Below are positions 1 to 9,900 of a DNA stretch of 28,478 bases, one piece after another. The DNA lies in IMG/VR virus record IMGVR_UViG_3300021425_000131, positions 1 to 28,478 of that record; one strand, given 5' to 3'. Source of the stretch: a virus. The notes below the pieces were generated by a model, which was given only the letters and a program-made list of their open reading frames with translations, was not told the origin of the DNA and ran no database searches. Position 1 is the first letter of the stretch, and each line of letters opens with the position of its first letter. The translations under genes and the position numbers were made by a program.

Positions 1-332
1 TGGGCGGATTGTTGAACGACGAGAAGGCAACTTCTAGCGACTATCAAAACATCAAGGCGCTTGTATCTGGCGAAGTTAACACTCTGTGTGGCTTCCAGTT
101 CATCGTCATCGAAACTCGTACTGAGGGTGGTTTGACTGAAGCGGCGAATGTTGTTGACTCATGGTTCTTCCAGCGTCCAGCTGTTGGCCTTGCTATCGGC
201 ATCGACATGAAGACCGAAATTAACTGGATTCCCGAGCGTACAGCTTGGCTTTCAAACGGTATGTTGAAGGCTGGTTCTGTTGTACGTGACGAGGGTGGTC
301 TCGTTAAAGTTCAATACGACAAGACTGCGTAA
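1..332 (+). CDS. Major capsid protein, C-terminal fragment (5' end outside window)
   Basis: The reading frame is open from the first base, so this is the 3' end (about 110 codons) of a longer gene. The fragment has the look of the C-terminus of podovirus capsid proteins of the HK97-fold/P22-coat-like type: a segment ending LVSGEVNTLCGFQFIVIE, then WFFQRPAVGLAIGIDMKTEI, an arginine/tryptophan stretch and a closing basic beta strand. Position supports this: it is followed by a small virion-type protein, a terminator and then the tail-tube gene, while portal lies at the other end of the window. The apparent TTG start at position 9 is only where the window is cut. Capsid family assignment is inferred from pattern and context. 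Confidence 0.75.
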   Translation, partial: GGLLNDEKATSSDYQNIKALVSGEVNTLCGFQFIVIETRTEGGLTEAANVVDSWFFQRPAVGLAIGIDMKTEINWIPERTAWLSNGMLKAGSVVRDEGGLVKVQYDKTA

Positions 333-346
333 GGAGAAGCTAAGTC

Positions 347-604
347 ATGGCATTTGATTACACAAAGCTATCCCGCATTGGCGGTATGGGCGATGCTCAG
401 AAGGTTTACGCTTATGCGTCAACTGATTCAATCGCTACTGTGACTGGCGCGGATTACTTCCTGCCAGCAATCAACGAACTCGAAGTCAACGACATCATTT
501 TCGTAAGCGACTCGGATGCAGCTGCTGTTACTATCACTTTTGTGAAGAGCAACAACGGCACTGCAATCGACTGCGCTTCCGGAACTGCACTCGGCGACGC
601 CTAA
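347..604 (+). CDS. Small virion-type protein, paralogue of the N-terminal domain of the gene at 1208
   Basis: 85-residue protein starting at ATG 347 with a good ribosome site (GGAGAAG about 8 bases upstream), 14 bases after the capsid stop. It begins MAFDYTKLSRIGG and contains a YF...A...L.VNDIIFV pattern; the first 75 residues of the protein at 1208 follow the same plan (MAFDFESFSRHGG ... GYFNRAYSSVNVNDYILV). The two are therefore related copies, one stand-alone and one fused to a jelly-roll domain. No catalytic motif is visible and the protein looks all-beta. Lying directly behind capsid and before a terminator, it is most likely a capsid-associated or head-fibre/decoration protein (inference). 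Confidence 0.8.
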   Translation: MAFDYTKLSRIGGMGDAQKVYAYASTDSIATVTGADYFLPAINELEVNDIIFVSDSDAAAVTITFVKSNNGTAIDCASGTALGDA

Positions 605-611
605 GTTCCTC

Positions 612-636
612 GGCCCCTTCGGGGGCCATTCTATTT
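612..636 (+). terminator. Rho-independent terminator behind capsid genes
   Basis: Perfect 6-bp G/C stem GGCCCC (612-617) and GGGGCC (622-627) closed by a TTCG tetraloop, followed by a T-rich run (ATTCTATTTCT). It lies 8 bases after the stop of the small capsid-associated gene and just before the tail genes. It probably reduces read-through so that capsid is made in excess over tail proteins. Confidence 0.85.
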
Positions 637-647
637 CTAGGTGAGTT

Positions 648-1208
648 ATGGCGAGTAAGATCGACTTAATTAGCAATGCGCTTATTCTGATCGGGGATAC
701 TCCGATTAATTCACTAACTGGTGGGACCAGGCGCGAGACTGTTGCTAGTAAACTTTACGACAACATAGTCCAGAACGAGCTGACAAAGCATCGCTGGGGC
801 TTTGCACGTAGGAAGGCGCAGATATCTCGCTTGACGGAAACGCCAGTTGACCCCAATGGCTGGCGCAGCATCTACCAGCTACCCACTGACATGCTGTTCT
901 TGATCACTGTAACGCCTGATTCCAACTATCAGATATACGGTGACAAGGTATACAGCAACTCTACCCAAGCCCTATACGCTGACTACATTGCGAACACGCC
1001 AGAAGATGAGTGGCCTGTGTACTTTGCAAAGATGATCGAGTACGCATTGGCTATGGACTTCGCTGCGAGCATTAGAGACAGCTCTGCGGCTCGAGGTGAG
1101 ATGGCATCAGCGTACGTTAATGCGTCCCGTATGGCGCGATTCACGGACTCTCAGCAGTATCCTACGGAGCAAATCAGAAGTAACCCATTCGTTAACGTGA
1201 GGTTCTAA
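648..1208 (+). CDS. Tail tubular protein A-like adaptor (T7 gp11-like)
   Basis: 186-residue protein, close to T7 gp11 (196 aa). It has the family layout: an N-terminal helix with KIDLISNALILIGDTPI, a conserved KHRWGFARRKAQI stretch at about residues 45-57, a WRSIYQLPTDML strand pair near 70, and a helical C-terminus rich in A and R ending in NPFVNVRF. In T7-like virions this protein forms the dodecameric ring joining portal to nozzle. The ribosome site AGGTGAG (640-646) lies just upstream. The stop overlaps the next start by one base (TAATG at 1206-1210), so the two genes are translationally coupled. Assignment rests on motif pattern and gene order. Confidence 0.88.
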   Translation: MASKIDLISNALILIGDTPINSLTGGTRRETVASKLYDNIVQNELTKHRWGFARRKAQISRLTETPVDPNGWRSIYQLPTDMLFLITVTPDSNYQIYGDKVYSNSTQALYADYIANTPEDEWPVYFAKMIEYALAMDFAASIRDSSAARGEMASAYVNASRMARFTDSQQYPTEQIRSNPFVNVRF

Positions 1209-1909
1209 TGGCTTTTGATTTCGAGTCATTTAGTCGCCACGGGGGAACTACTCCGGCACCATCTTGGTGGACCTATCAAACCGATGACACCTGGGATGTT
1301 GTCATGGGTACTGGTTACTTTAATCGCGCCTACTCATCGGTCAACGTAAACGACTACATCCTCGTAAGAGCCTCTGTAACCACGTTTATGTGTCGCGTTA
1401 CTGTGGTAGGCATTAGGACTGTAACAGTCGTTAGAGAGGATCTGGTGGCCGCTACAGGCATTGGAAGCGGAACATTTGGCTCTAATGTGGATGTTACTGC
1501 TACAAATCCAAATACTGCCTACCAAGTGCCGTTTAATTTTTCGGTGACCAATGGTGGAGGCATACAGTTAGACCCGTTAGACAATACGAAGATTGAGTTC
1601 ACTGAGGCTGGCACCTATTTGATTGCAGGGAATATCCAATTATTAAGTAACAGCGCGTCGGCTAAGACGTTTTATTTCTGGCCTACTATTAATGGTAACG
1701 ATACAGGCGCTAAGTCTGTGCGCACGACCATCAAAGAGAACAGCGCGTACTTAAGTGTTGGTGTGTCTGCTTCTCTTACTCTTGCGGCAGGTCAATATAT
1801 TCAAGCCAACTATGCAACAACTGACGTTGATGCGTGGATGGAAGCCAGTGCGGCAACAGCATTTGCACCGGCAGCAAACGCAATACAGATTTCGGTGATT
1901 AAATTCTGA
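1208..1909 (+). CDS. Two-domain virion protein: MAFD-type N-domain plus C1q/TNF-like jelly roll
   Basis: 233 residues. Residues 1-75 are a copy of the 85-aa protein at 347 (MAFDFESFSRHGG, GYFNRAYSSVNVNDYILV). From about residue 100 on the sequence has the strand pattern of a C1q/TNF-like jelly roll: YQVPFNFSV, then IEFTEAGTYLIAGNIQL (the FTEAGTYLI motif is typical), SLTLAAGQYIQANY and a final strand AIQISVIKF. Such trimeric domains occur in phage head and tail fibres and bind ligands or carbohydrates. The gene overlaps both neighbours by one base (TAATG upstream, TGATG downstream) and sits between the tail adaptor and nozzle genes. Probable role: surface fibre or decoration trimer anchored by the MAFD domain (inference). 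Confidence 0.75.
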   Translation: MAFDFESFSRHGGTTPAPSWWTYQTDDTWDVVMGTGYFNRAYSSVNVNDYILVRASVTTFMCRVTVVGIRTVTVVREDLVAATGIGSGTFGSNVDVTATNPNTAYQVPFNFSVTNGGGIQLDPLDNTKIEFTEAGTYLIAGNIQLLSNSASAKTFYFWPTINGNDTGAKSVRTTIKENSAYLSVGVSASLTLAAGQYIQANYATTDVDAWMEASAATAFAPAANAIQISVIKF

Positions 1910-4407
1910 TGGCTAAGTCTCGATTTATTCAGAACAACTTTGTAAGTGGCGAGCTGTCACCGCTGCTGCGTGGGCGAACCGATCTGCAACAGTATTACCA
2001 GGCTTGTGAGACGGCAGATAACGTAGTCATCGTTCCCCAGGGTGGCTTGCGTCGTCGTCCTGGCACTGAGTTCATCGGCGAGTGCGTCAAGGGCATTTCG
2101 AAGATGTCGCCTACGTACACAATGCCAAACGGCGGAACTACATCGGTATTAAATGACGGTGACGACACTACAACGACATCGACGACTGCGGGGATTGGCA
2201 CAACTAACCCATATGTTGTGGCGAAGATGGATCTGCTATCGGCACTGGCAATTGAGTTTGTTGATGTCCGTCGTATTAGCTTGTCTAGCGGAACCAGTAC
2301 GCAGTTCAAGGTGCAGTATTCATCGGATGATGTGACGTATACCGATGCAGCTACTATCTCTTTGATTGGCACGAATCCACAGGACTTCAGGCTTACTGTG
2401 TCACAAACCGCCCGGTACTGGCGCTTGGCACGTATTGGAGCGACTGACTTGGGCGCAGCTACGGTGACCCTTGCAGGGCTTTCGTTATATCAAGAGTCAG
2501 CGATTCTAAGCACACCAAGGCTTGTCGATTTCAGCGTTGAGGATGACCGGCACTACCTCATTGAGTTTACCCGCGACAACATCCGCATCTATCGAACGCC
2601 AGATACTTTCGTGGTTGACATCAAGCCTATATATAGCGGATTGCCATCGGAACAAATAGAAAACATTCGCGTTGCTCAGATTGAAAACGTCATGCTCATT
2701 GTGGGCAACTTTGCGCCAATGCGATTGGTAAATTTAGGCACCGATACAGATTGGGTAATCGACAATATCCCGTTTACTAACGTCCCTCAGTACGATTTTG
2801 ACGATGCGCAAAGCCCTACTCCGGTCGATGACGTGCAAGTAATGACGTTGGGCGGCGGTAGTTTGGCAATAGGCGATAGATTCCAGGTCGACATTGAGTC
2901 AATTCAGTCAAAAAACATCACATTTGCCGGTGATAGTACGGCTGACGAGCAAGCTGCAACCGTCTTTAACATCCAAAAGAATTTGCAAGACATGCCAGTA
3001 TTTGGTGCGACCGGTGTGGCTGTAGCAAGGACAGGCGCATTGCAGTACACAATCACAGTATCGGGCGAATCAGCTAAAGATTTTGAGTTGTTTTCTGGCT
3101 TCTTTACTGAAGGCGATGCGAGTAATACGGTTTCATTTACGAAAACGGCGAACGGCTCACCAAGAAAGGAAGATGTTTGGTCGGCAACACGAGGTTGGCC
3201 CAATAGCGCTTGCTTTTATGAGGGCAGGTTAGTATTTGGCGGCACTCAGTCAAAGCCACAATCTGTATTTTTCTCTAAAGCCGGGGACTTTTTTAACTTT
3301 GATACCGAAGACACAGACGATGATGACGGAATCTTTGCGACGATTTCATCGAGAAATCTTACTGACATAGTTGATGTTTACCCAGGACGTAATTTGCAGA
3401 TATTTACGTCGGGATCTGAATTCGCTGTTACTAGTCGGCCTGTTACGCCGGCAAATGTTCAGATCACACCGCAGACTTCGCATGGTGCAAACAAGGTTGA
3501 GGTCGAAGACGTTGACGGTTCGACCCTGTTTGTGGACCGGCATGGAAAGTCTCTTCTGAGCTTCCTGTATTCGTTTAACGAGGACGCCTATACCACCGAT
3601 GATAGGTCGGTACTGGCCTCGCATTTGATTAATCAGCCGGTCGATATGGCGCTCCTAGCGGGTACTGCAAGTGATGACGCTAACTGGCTGTTCATTGTTA
3701 ACAGTGACGGCAATGCCACGATACTAAACACGCTGAGAAGCCAGGACATTAACGGTTTCACTACGTGGAAAACTAATGGCGACATCAAAAGTGTGTGTGT
3801 TGTAGACGATGAGCTGTATATCTCAGTAGAACGCAGCATAAACTCTGTCACCCGCCTCTATATTGAGCGCTGGGACTTTAACTATATGCTCGATTGTTCT
3901 ACTAAAGCGGCACGATCTGGATCAGATGTCACTGGGCTAGAGCATTTAAACGGCGAAGAAGTTAGTGTCTTAGTCGATACAGAGAATTACGTGCTGGATA
4001 AGCGCACTGTGTCGTCTAACAAGATTGTCTTAGATTCTAATGAAGAGTATTCCGGTGATTATGAGGTCGGCTTTGTGTTTGTCCCTACGATCAAGCCTAT
4101 GCCACTGAACACGAACATTGGATCAGGTGAAAATCAGATGCGCTTGAAGAAGATCATCCGCATGAACCTGCGCGTATATGAATCTTCTGGTGTTTATATC
4201 AACGGTTTGCCTGTGCCTATCCGCGCATTTGGCCTTGCGGGTGACACATCGCCATTAAGTCCTGAGCCTATTACGCCAGTAAGCGGAATCATAGAAGACA
4301 TTTACGATATTAACGGCTGGGCTAGAGAGCCTATACCGACGATTACTTGTCCTGACCCTACGCCATTGCATCTTCAGATGATTGAATACGAAGTGGAGAG
4401 CAGCTGA
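1909..4407 (+). CDS. Tail tubular protein B-like nozzle (T7 gp12-like) with inserted discoidin-like domain
   Basis: 832 residues (T7 gp12 is 794). The N-terminus is diagnostic: QNNFVSGELSPLLRGRTDL (8-26), then the GGLRRRPGTEFIGE block (45-58). In relatives this block leads directly to a strand of the LVDFSVEDDRHYLIEF kind, which here begins only at about residue 205. The intervening residues, about 62-197, resemble an F5/8 type C (discoidin) galactose-binding jelly roll: FKVQYSSDDVTYTDAATI, then ARYWRLARIG and a closing strand. The rest contains the beta-propeller-like platform repeats of nozzle proteins (for example RGWPNSACFYEGRLVFGGT). It forms the hexameric nozzle at the tail tip. The start overlaps the preceding stop, and the stop overlaps the next start. 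Confidence 0.9.
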   Translation: MAKSRFIQNNFVSGELSPLLRGRTDLQQYYQACETADNVVIVPQGGLRRRPGTEFIGECVKGISKMSPTYTMPNGGTTSVLNDGDDTTTTSTTAGIGTTNPYVVAKMDLLSALAIEFVDVRRISLSSGTSTQFKVQYSSDDVTYTDAATISLIGTNPQDFRLTVSQTARYWRLARIGATDLGAATVTLAGLSLYQESAILSTPRLVDFSVEDDRHYLIEFTRDNIRIYRTPDTFVVDIKPIYSGLPSEQIENIRVAQIENVMLIVGNFAPMRLVNLGTDTDWVIDNIPFTNVPQYDFDDAQSPTPVDDVQVMTLGGGSLAIGDRFQVDIESIQSKNITFAGDSTADEQAATVFNIQKNLQDMPVFGATGVAVARTGALQYTITVSGESAKDFELFSGFFTEGDASNTVSFTKTANGSPRKEDVWSATRGWPNSACFYEGRLVFGGTQSKPQSVFFSKAGDFFNFDTEDTDDDDGIFATISSRNLTDIVDVYPGRNLQIFTSGSEFAVTSRPVTPANVQITPQTSHGANKVEVEDVDGSTLFVDRHGKSLLSFLYSFNEDAYTTDDRSVLASHLINQPVDMALLAGTASDDANWLFIVNSDGNATILNTLRSQDINGFTTWKTNGDIKSVCVVDDELYISVERSINSVTRLYIERWDFNYMLDCSTKAARSGSDVTGLEHLNGEEVSVLVDTENYVLDKRTVSSNKIVLDSNEEYSGDYEVGFVFVPTIKPMPLNTNIGSGENQMRLKKIIRMNLRVYESSGVYINGLPVPIRAFGLAGDTSPLSPEPITPVSGIIEDIYDINGWAREPIPTITCPDPTPLHLQMIEYEVESS

Positions 4408-4778
4408 TGAACCTGGCACTTCAAGATGGCATCTACAAAGCGCAGGATTTATTACTGCAAATGCCCCAGGCTGATTGCGAAGTGGTACATCATTTCGCAA
4501 ATGGATTGTACGCCAGGGAGCTACAGATTCCCGCAGGAGTCGCGTTAGTCGGAGCGCTACATAGGACTAACCACGTCTTTACTGTGTCTCAGGGCGAATG
4601 CTACGCGGTCACACACGAGGGTAAAGAGCACATTGTCGCGCCATACACGGGACAGACACATCCTGGTATGAAGAGAGTAATATACGCAGTAACGGATACT
4701 GTTTGGACAACTTATCACCCGACAAATGAGACGGATGTCGATAAGATTGCACAGCAAATATTGGAGCTAGAGCAATGA
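4407..4778 (+). CDS. Small cupin-like virion-associated protein
   Basis: 123 residues. An N-terminal helix (residues 1-20) is followed by ADCEVVHHFANGLYARELQI, IPAGVALVGALHRTNHVFTV, GECYAVTHEGKEHIVAPYTG and GMKRVIYAVTDTVWTTYHPT. This strand order and the paired HH...LHRTNH histidines match a small single-domain cupin found next to tail genes in many podoviruses. The enzyme activity, if any, is unknown; His and Glu positions could bind a metal, but the set is not clearly complete. The start overlaps the nozzle stop (TGATG at 4405-4409) and the stop overlaps the next gene by four bases (ATGA at 4775). Probably a structural or assembly factor (inference). Confidence 0.7.
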   Translation: MNLALQDGIYKAQDLLLQMPQADCEVVHHFANGLYARELQIPAGVALVGALHRTNHVFTVSQGECYAVTHEGKEHIVAPYTGQTHPGMKRVIYAVTDTVWTTYHPTNETDVDKIAQQILELEQ

Positions 4779-5212
4779 GTTGGGTAATAGCAGCTGCGGT
4801 TGCAGTGTCTACAGGGGCGCAAATCTACGGCGCATCTGTCACTGCTAAGGCGCAACAAGCACAAATTAAAGATCAGATGAAGCAGGAAGAGTTAGCTGCG
4901 AAGTCTGAAGAGCTGGCACGTCGTGAAGAGTTGAACGCGGCACTGGCGGCTAACGCTATCGATGTCTCACAATCAGGTGTGGATGCCGCTACTTTCGCAT
5001 CGCTTAATTTGAACAGTGCACGACAAGCCGGACTTGCAGAGGGACAAGAGGAGCTTTCTCAAAGATTGCGCCAGGCTGCCCTACAGCGTAAATCTAAAAA
5101 CGTCGGTGCGATTAGAGATGCACAGATTGCCAGCTCGTTACTACAAGCTCCACTTCAGTATATGACCTTGAAAGGACCGGGCGATACAAATCCAGGCAAG
5201 GGTGAAACGTAA
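4775..5212 (+). CDS. Internal virion protein, T7 gp14-like
   Basis: 145 residues. A hydrophobic small-residue N-terminus (WVIAAAVAVSTGAQIYGASV) is followed by a long alanine-, glutamine- and glutamate-rich helix (about 22-65), an invariant-looking turn QSGVDAATFASLN, and a second basic helix. This arrangement (membrane-active N-terminus plus helical hairpin) and the position in front of two larger internal proteins match T7 gp14, which is ejected into the outer membrane to start the DNA channel. It is linked by ATGA and TAATG overlaps to both neighbours. Sequence identity with gp14 itself is likely low; assignment is by architecture and order. Confidence 0.7.
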   Translation: MSWVIAAAVAVSTGAQIYGASVTAKAQQAQIKDQMKQEELAAKSEELARREELNAALAANAIDVSQSGVDAATFASLNLNSARQAGLAEGQEELSQRLRQAALQRKSKNVGAIRDAQIASSLLQAPLQYMTLKGPGDTNPGKGET

Positions 5213-6918
5213 TGGCTCAACAGCGCATCAATTACTACGGCAGGATTAGACCTGCAAATATCGACGATCTGTCTGTACAGCGCGTACAGGCGGTTGCGGG
5301 TGTAATACAAGATGTTGCTGATATAGGAATAAAACTAGCGGGCGCAAAAGTAGAGCGAGAAGCTACTGAAGCGGCTGAAGCAGCTGCTGCAGAGGCGTTA
5401 GAGACTGGTGTTGCACCAGAAGAGCAAGACCGCGCATTCAGTGCCATCAACGTATACGACCAAACGTACAACGAGACTTTGAAGAAAGCGTACTTGGCCG
5501 GTGCTGAAACGCAGGTTAGAGAGAAGATCAACGCATTAGCAGTTGAGTTGCCCGACGATTACCAAACCTTTAACAATAAAGTTACTGGATTGCGTAATGG
5601 TGTGCTTGAAGGTATGCCCGAAGAGTACAAACCGGCAATGCAGCTGCAGATGGATTCTCTAATTGGTGCGCAACGATCCCGCGTACTGGCTGCAGAGAAG
5701 ACGCGTCGACTTACAGAAGCTGATGAGCAACTTGTATTGTCTACCAATGACGAGGTTAACAATGCAATCAGCGCATTAGGCAGAGGTGAATTTCTTCAAG
5801 CGATTCAATCTGTCGAGAAAGCCAATCAGCTGACAGATGATCGAGTTGCATCTAAAGCAATCACTCCCGCTGCGGGCGAAGTTATTAAACGAGAAAACAC
5901 CTTTAAGTTGCGTGTTGGTACTGCCAGGGCAACATTGCAAGGAATCCTAGACTCAGATGAGCCTGGCGCATTTACCAGAGCAATTAGTTATGTAAGTTCA
6001 TTGCAGGGCGCACCAGAATTTTCTGATCTTACTCAAGTAGAGCGAGATACATTGATTGATTCAGCGCGGTCTGATTTAAGTGCAGCTTTATCGCTTGATA
6101 CGCAAATAACAACGCGCAGAGATTACGACCGAAAGATAATGCAAGAGCAAAACTATATTGGCTTGGCTGCTGGCATTATTAGCGGCGATGTTGGTGCGGA
6201 TACCATCTTAACTGCGGCACAAGCGCGACTTATCTCTAGTGCGGATTACGATAAGCTGAACACTCAATTAACGTCAAAAGGCACTGGCACTGACGATTGG
6301 GATTTGGTTTACAACATTCAGCAGCTTACAGCGATTGATCCCGTTGGGGCGCAGCGCTTGATTGCACAAAACGACGGCACAAGTTTAACTCGAAAGACTG
6401 CACAAAGCCTTATGAATACGGCTTTAAACAAAGGTCCATTAACGACGGACAGATACAAAACCTATAAGCGCGAGTTGCAAAATAACCTTGGGCAAATTGA
6501 TTCCATCACTGGGAAGTGGACAGGCAAATCAACCAAGGAATTGGCATCAATAGCAATGATTCAATTCGATGAAAGAGTTTCGGCGGGGGAAGATCCACAA
6601 GCAGTGTTTAATGACTTGTATGACATTTCCGATATTACAGGTTATTCAACAGCTGCCGATGCGGAAAAAGCGCTTCAAGAGATTGACGCAGAAATAACAC
6701 AAGAAGTTAACGCGCTTATTAAAAATAATAAACTTAGCCCACAGGATGCTCAACGTGATTATGCAAAAACCAATGTGGGATCAACAAAGTTAGCCAAGAA
6801 AAAATCCTTAAATCAAATCATCATACGGCTAAAAGGATTTGAAAGCGTTAACTTAGGCATAGGAATTCAGCCCAAGAGAATTGGAGAGTCGCCAGAAGAG
6901 GTAGTTGATAATGGCTAG
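5212..6918 (+). CDS. Internal virion protein, T7 gp15-like (helical ejection protein)
   Basis: 568 residues, predicted almost wholly helical. It opens with QQRINYYGRIRPANIDDLSV, followed by an alanine/glutamate-rich coiled-coil stretch (about 40-70), then a series of helical repeats without catalytic motifs. Length and place between the gp14-like and very large gp16-like proteins fit T7 gp15, which lines the core and the periplasmic ejection conduit. The last stretch is lysine-rich. The stop (6916-6918) lies 8 bases inside the following gene. Function inferred from synteny and helical composition. Confidence 0.7.
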   Translation: MAQQRINYYGRIRPANIDDLSVQRVQAVAGVIQDVADIGIKLAGAKVEREATEAAEAAAAEALETGVAPEEQDRAFSAINVYDQTYNETLKKAYLAGAETQVREKINALAVELPDDYQTFNNKVTGLRNGVLEGMPEEYKPAMQLQMDSLIGAQRSRVLAAEKTRRLTEADEQLVLSTNDEVNNAISALGRGEFLQAIQSVEKANQLTDDRVASKAITPAAGEVIKRENTFKLRVGTARATLQGILDSDEPGAFTRAISYVSSLQGAPEFSDLTQVERDTLIDSARSDLSAALSLDTQITTRRDYDRKIMQEQNYIGLAAGIISGDVGADTILTAAQARLISSADYDKLNTQLTSKGTGTDDWDLVYNIQQLTAIDPVGAQRLIAQNDGTSLTRKTAQSLMNTALNKGPLTTDRYKTYKRELQNNLGQIDSITGKWTGKSTKELASIAMIQFDERVSAGEDPQAVFNDLYDISDITGYSTAADAEKALQEIDAEITQEVNALIKNNKLSPQDAQRDYAKTNVGSTKLAKKKSLNQIIIRLKGFESVNLGIGIQPKRIGESPEEVVDNG

Positions 6919-9900
6919 ACCAGGCAAAGAACTAATTGAAGCCATTGTTGCGAAGGTAAGCGAAACCCCAGAAAGTTTGCGTGAGGCTGGGTACTTAGGC
7001 AAAGACACCGAGGGTACGCCTCGAAACATGAAGTCTTCTGCAACTCGGTATCGTAAGGCGCTTGAGAAAGATGAGGGCTTTTTAGAGGCAGAACGTAAGC
7101 GCTTCGAAGGCCAGCTCAAGGTTGAAGACTCTCCGCAGCCAGAACGACCGATTGTAGATCCAGAAGAGCTGGAAGGCAGTGTGCTCATGGGGCACAAGGG
7201 CGATACAACAAAAACTCGTGCGACTGTTACTGAGTTTGATGGTGTAGAGCTTGATGAACCTGTTACCACATTCGGTGGCCCTAAGTTTGGTTTGCAATCT
7301 GATAACCAATCTAGACAGCTTTATTGGGCATCGATGGATAAAGCGGCCAGGCCATTCCAAAACAAAGCCGAAGCATTACAAGCTAAGTTTGAAATGCCAG
7401 TCAATGCGTTATATGTCGCAATGGGGAAGGAAGGAAACTACTTCAACCAAGCTTTTGCTGACGCAATGATCCAGGCTACGCGCAAAAACAAAAAGATTAG
7501 CGACAAAGCACTCGATGAATTTGACAAAGACCTTCGCAATTTCCGCGAAGATTGGGTAGGTATTAGGAGTCCTGACGCAAGAGCACAGTTGCTAGGCGTT
7601 GGTAAGTATCCAATGGACGGTGCTGGTAAGCTGCGAAGTGAATTTGTTAAGCGAATGAACAAAGCAGGATATCGTGAGCAAGGCTTCCCCTCGGTTGAGC
7701 GTTTACTGACTGCGTTTACGGAGCCTGATTTACTTGGCGCACAGCTTGGCGATGCTGGATATTCTATCGGCCAGGTCGGTATAGACTACGGTCTTGAGGA
7801 TATTACAACCCATCCTTCGTATAACACCGGCATTGGTGGCTTGTATCGTGGAGGTTTTGAGCGCTCAGTTCCGGCAAATATATTGTTCCCAGAAGCCTGG
7901 CAGAAACTTGCAACGGAATTAACAAAGCCCAAAAAGAAAACCACAAAACCTCGATTGTTAACTAATGCAGAAAAGATTGATGCGATTTCTAAGCGTAAAG
8001 ACTTGTACCAAATCGCCGATGCAAAGTGGGTAGATACTGTAAAGACCTGGCTGCGCAACAATCCTGGCAAGGATAATGGTGATGCGATTAAGGCGATTGG
8101 CCTACCGACTGCTGCCCTATTCCTACTTGATCCAGGTGAAGCGCAAGCAGCTGCTGCAAACGCTGTCTACGCAGGTGTAGAACGCGATCTGACGGAAGAT
8201 GAGCGCATTGCAATACGTGACTATGTCCGAATGCAGCAAGCCTTCAGTGCTGTGCAGGGTGTCACTCCTGGCATGGTCGCAGATCCCAACAATATTGCTC
8301 TCGATCAACAGCAACCTGACGCAGACATTTCGTTTGTTAACGATGATGTTGATCCTGGCTACTTAGCAGAACGCGAGCCCATGACTGATGACTTGTTACT
8401 TCAGTTTGAGGGGATGACGTTTGACGAGCCGTTCGTTGAAACAGACGCAAAGCCTAATCCATTTACTGAGATTCCTGCTGCGTTCCAAGATGTTTCGGTT
8501 CCGGCAGTAAAAGGCGCGGCTGCAGCGGCTGGTGACTTCTTGAAAGGCATTGTCGTCGAAGGTCCAACTGCTGTTGTGGCTGGATTCTTGGATGCGACGG
8601 CAGAGATGGCTAAAAACCTTGAGGCTATTATTCCTCTCGGAACGATTAGCGGCGCTGAACCAGAATATCTGCAAATAGAAACGCGCCCTGACACTGTGAC
8701 TGGTGAGTTCGTGCGCAATATGTCGCAGTTCATGACGGGCTTTATACCGGCGGCTAGAGCATTTAAGACAGCTGGATTGGGGAACATTGCATCCGGCATG
8801 GCAGGTGGCGCTGTTGCCGATGCATTTGTCTTCGATCCACAGGAAGAGCGATTCTCTAACATCATTCAAGGTACACCATTAGAAAACCCGTTTACTAATT
8901 ACCTGGCTGCTTCGCCTGACGACACGCGCGCGGAAGGTATGTTTAAGAATGCAGTTGAAGGTGTGTTCTTGGGCGGTGCTGTTGAAGCTGTCATGGCTCT
9001 CGCCAGATCAATTAAGCGTGCAAAAGCTGTTAGAGATACCGCTGCGGCAGAAGATATACCGCCAGAAAAGTTGGTTGATGATGGCTTAAATGAAATCGAA
9101 ACCAAAGGTGAGTTGGTTGAACTAGGAACAGAGCCAGCCGTACCAGGAACGGGTGAGGCCTCGGCAGAAATGCCTCCAGGCCAAGAGTTTATTCCATTCT
9201 CAGAGGCGCTCGAAACCGCGCAGGTAGAGTTTAAAGTTCCAGAATTTCAAACTGGCAGCACAAAAGCTGATCCAGATGCTGCGCGCAATATCAACTTAGG
9301 CAACTTAAACACCGTCGATGACGTTAAGAGGCTAATCGATGAAGTTGCTAAGGCTGATGCTGAAGATATTAACCAGGCTCGTCGTGAGAAAATTACTAAT
9401 GAAGAGCTAGAAGGCCTCGCTGATAACTTGGGCATGACGGTAGAAGACTTATTAAACCGTCGTCAAGGCGTAGCACCTACTGCTGAAGAGGCGTTGGCTG
9501 CGCGAAGGATTTTAGTCGCATCGGGTGAAAACCTAATTCGCATGGCTAAAGAGGCCAGGAATGGTAGCGAGCAAGATCTTGCTTTGTTTAAACGTGCAAT
9601 GGCGCAGCATCGAGCTATCCAAGCCCAGGTATCAGGCATGACTGCAGAAGCTGGTCGCGCTCTACAATCCTTCAACATCGCTGCAAAATCTGCAAAAGAA
9701 CAGGAGCTGCAAATTAAAGAGTTGTTGGCAGCGTCTGGTGGCGAATCACAATCTCGCCAAATGGCTTCAATGATTGCGGAGCTAAGTGATCCAGCACAAA
9801 TTGCGAAAGTAGTTAAAGATGGCTGGCAAACAAAAACCTTTGATGCAATTTATGAGGTTTGGATTAACGGACTTCTGTCTGGCCCAACTACTCACAGCGT

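Noticed and set aside
8396-8869. Two overlapping minus-strand open frames of about 155 codons
   Set aside because: Shadows of the large ejection protein; no domain pattern or start signals, and the plus strand is coding throughout.
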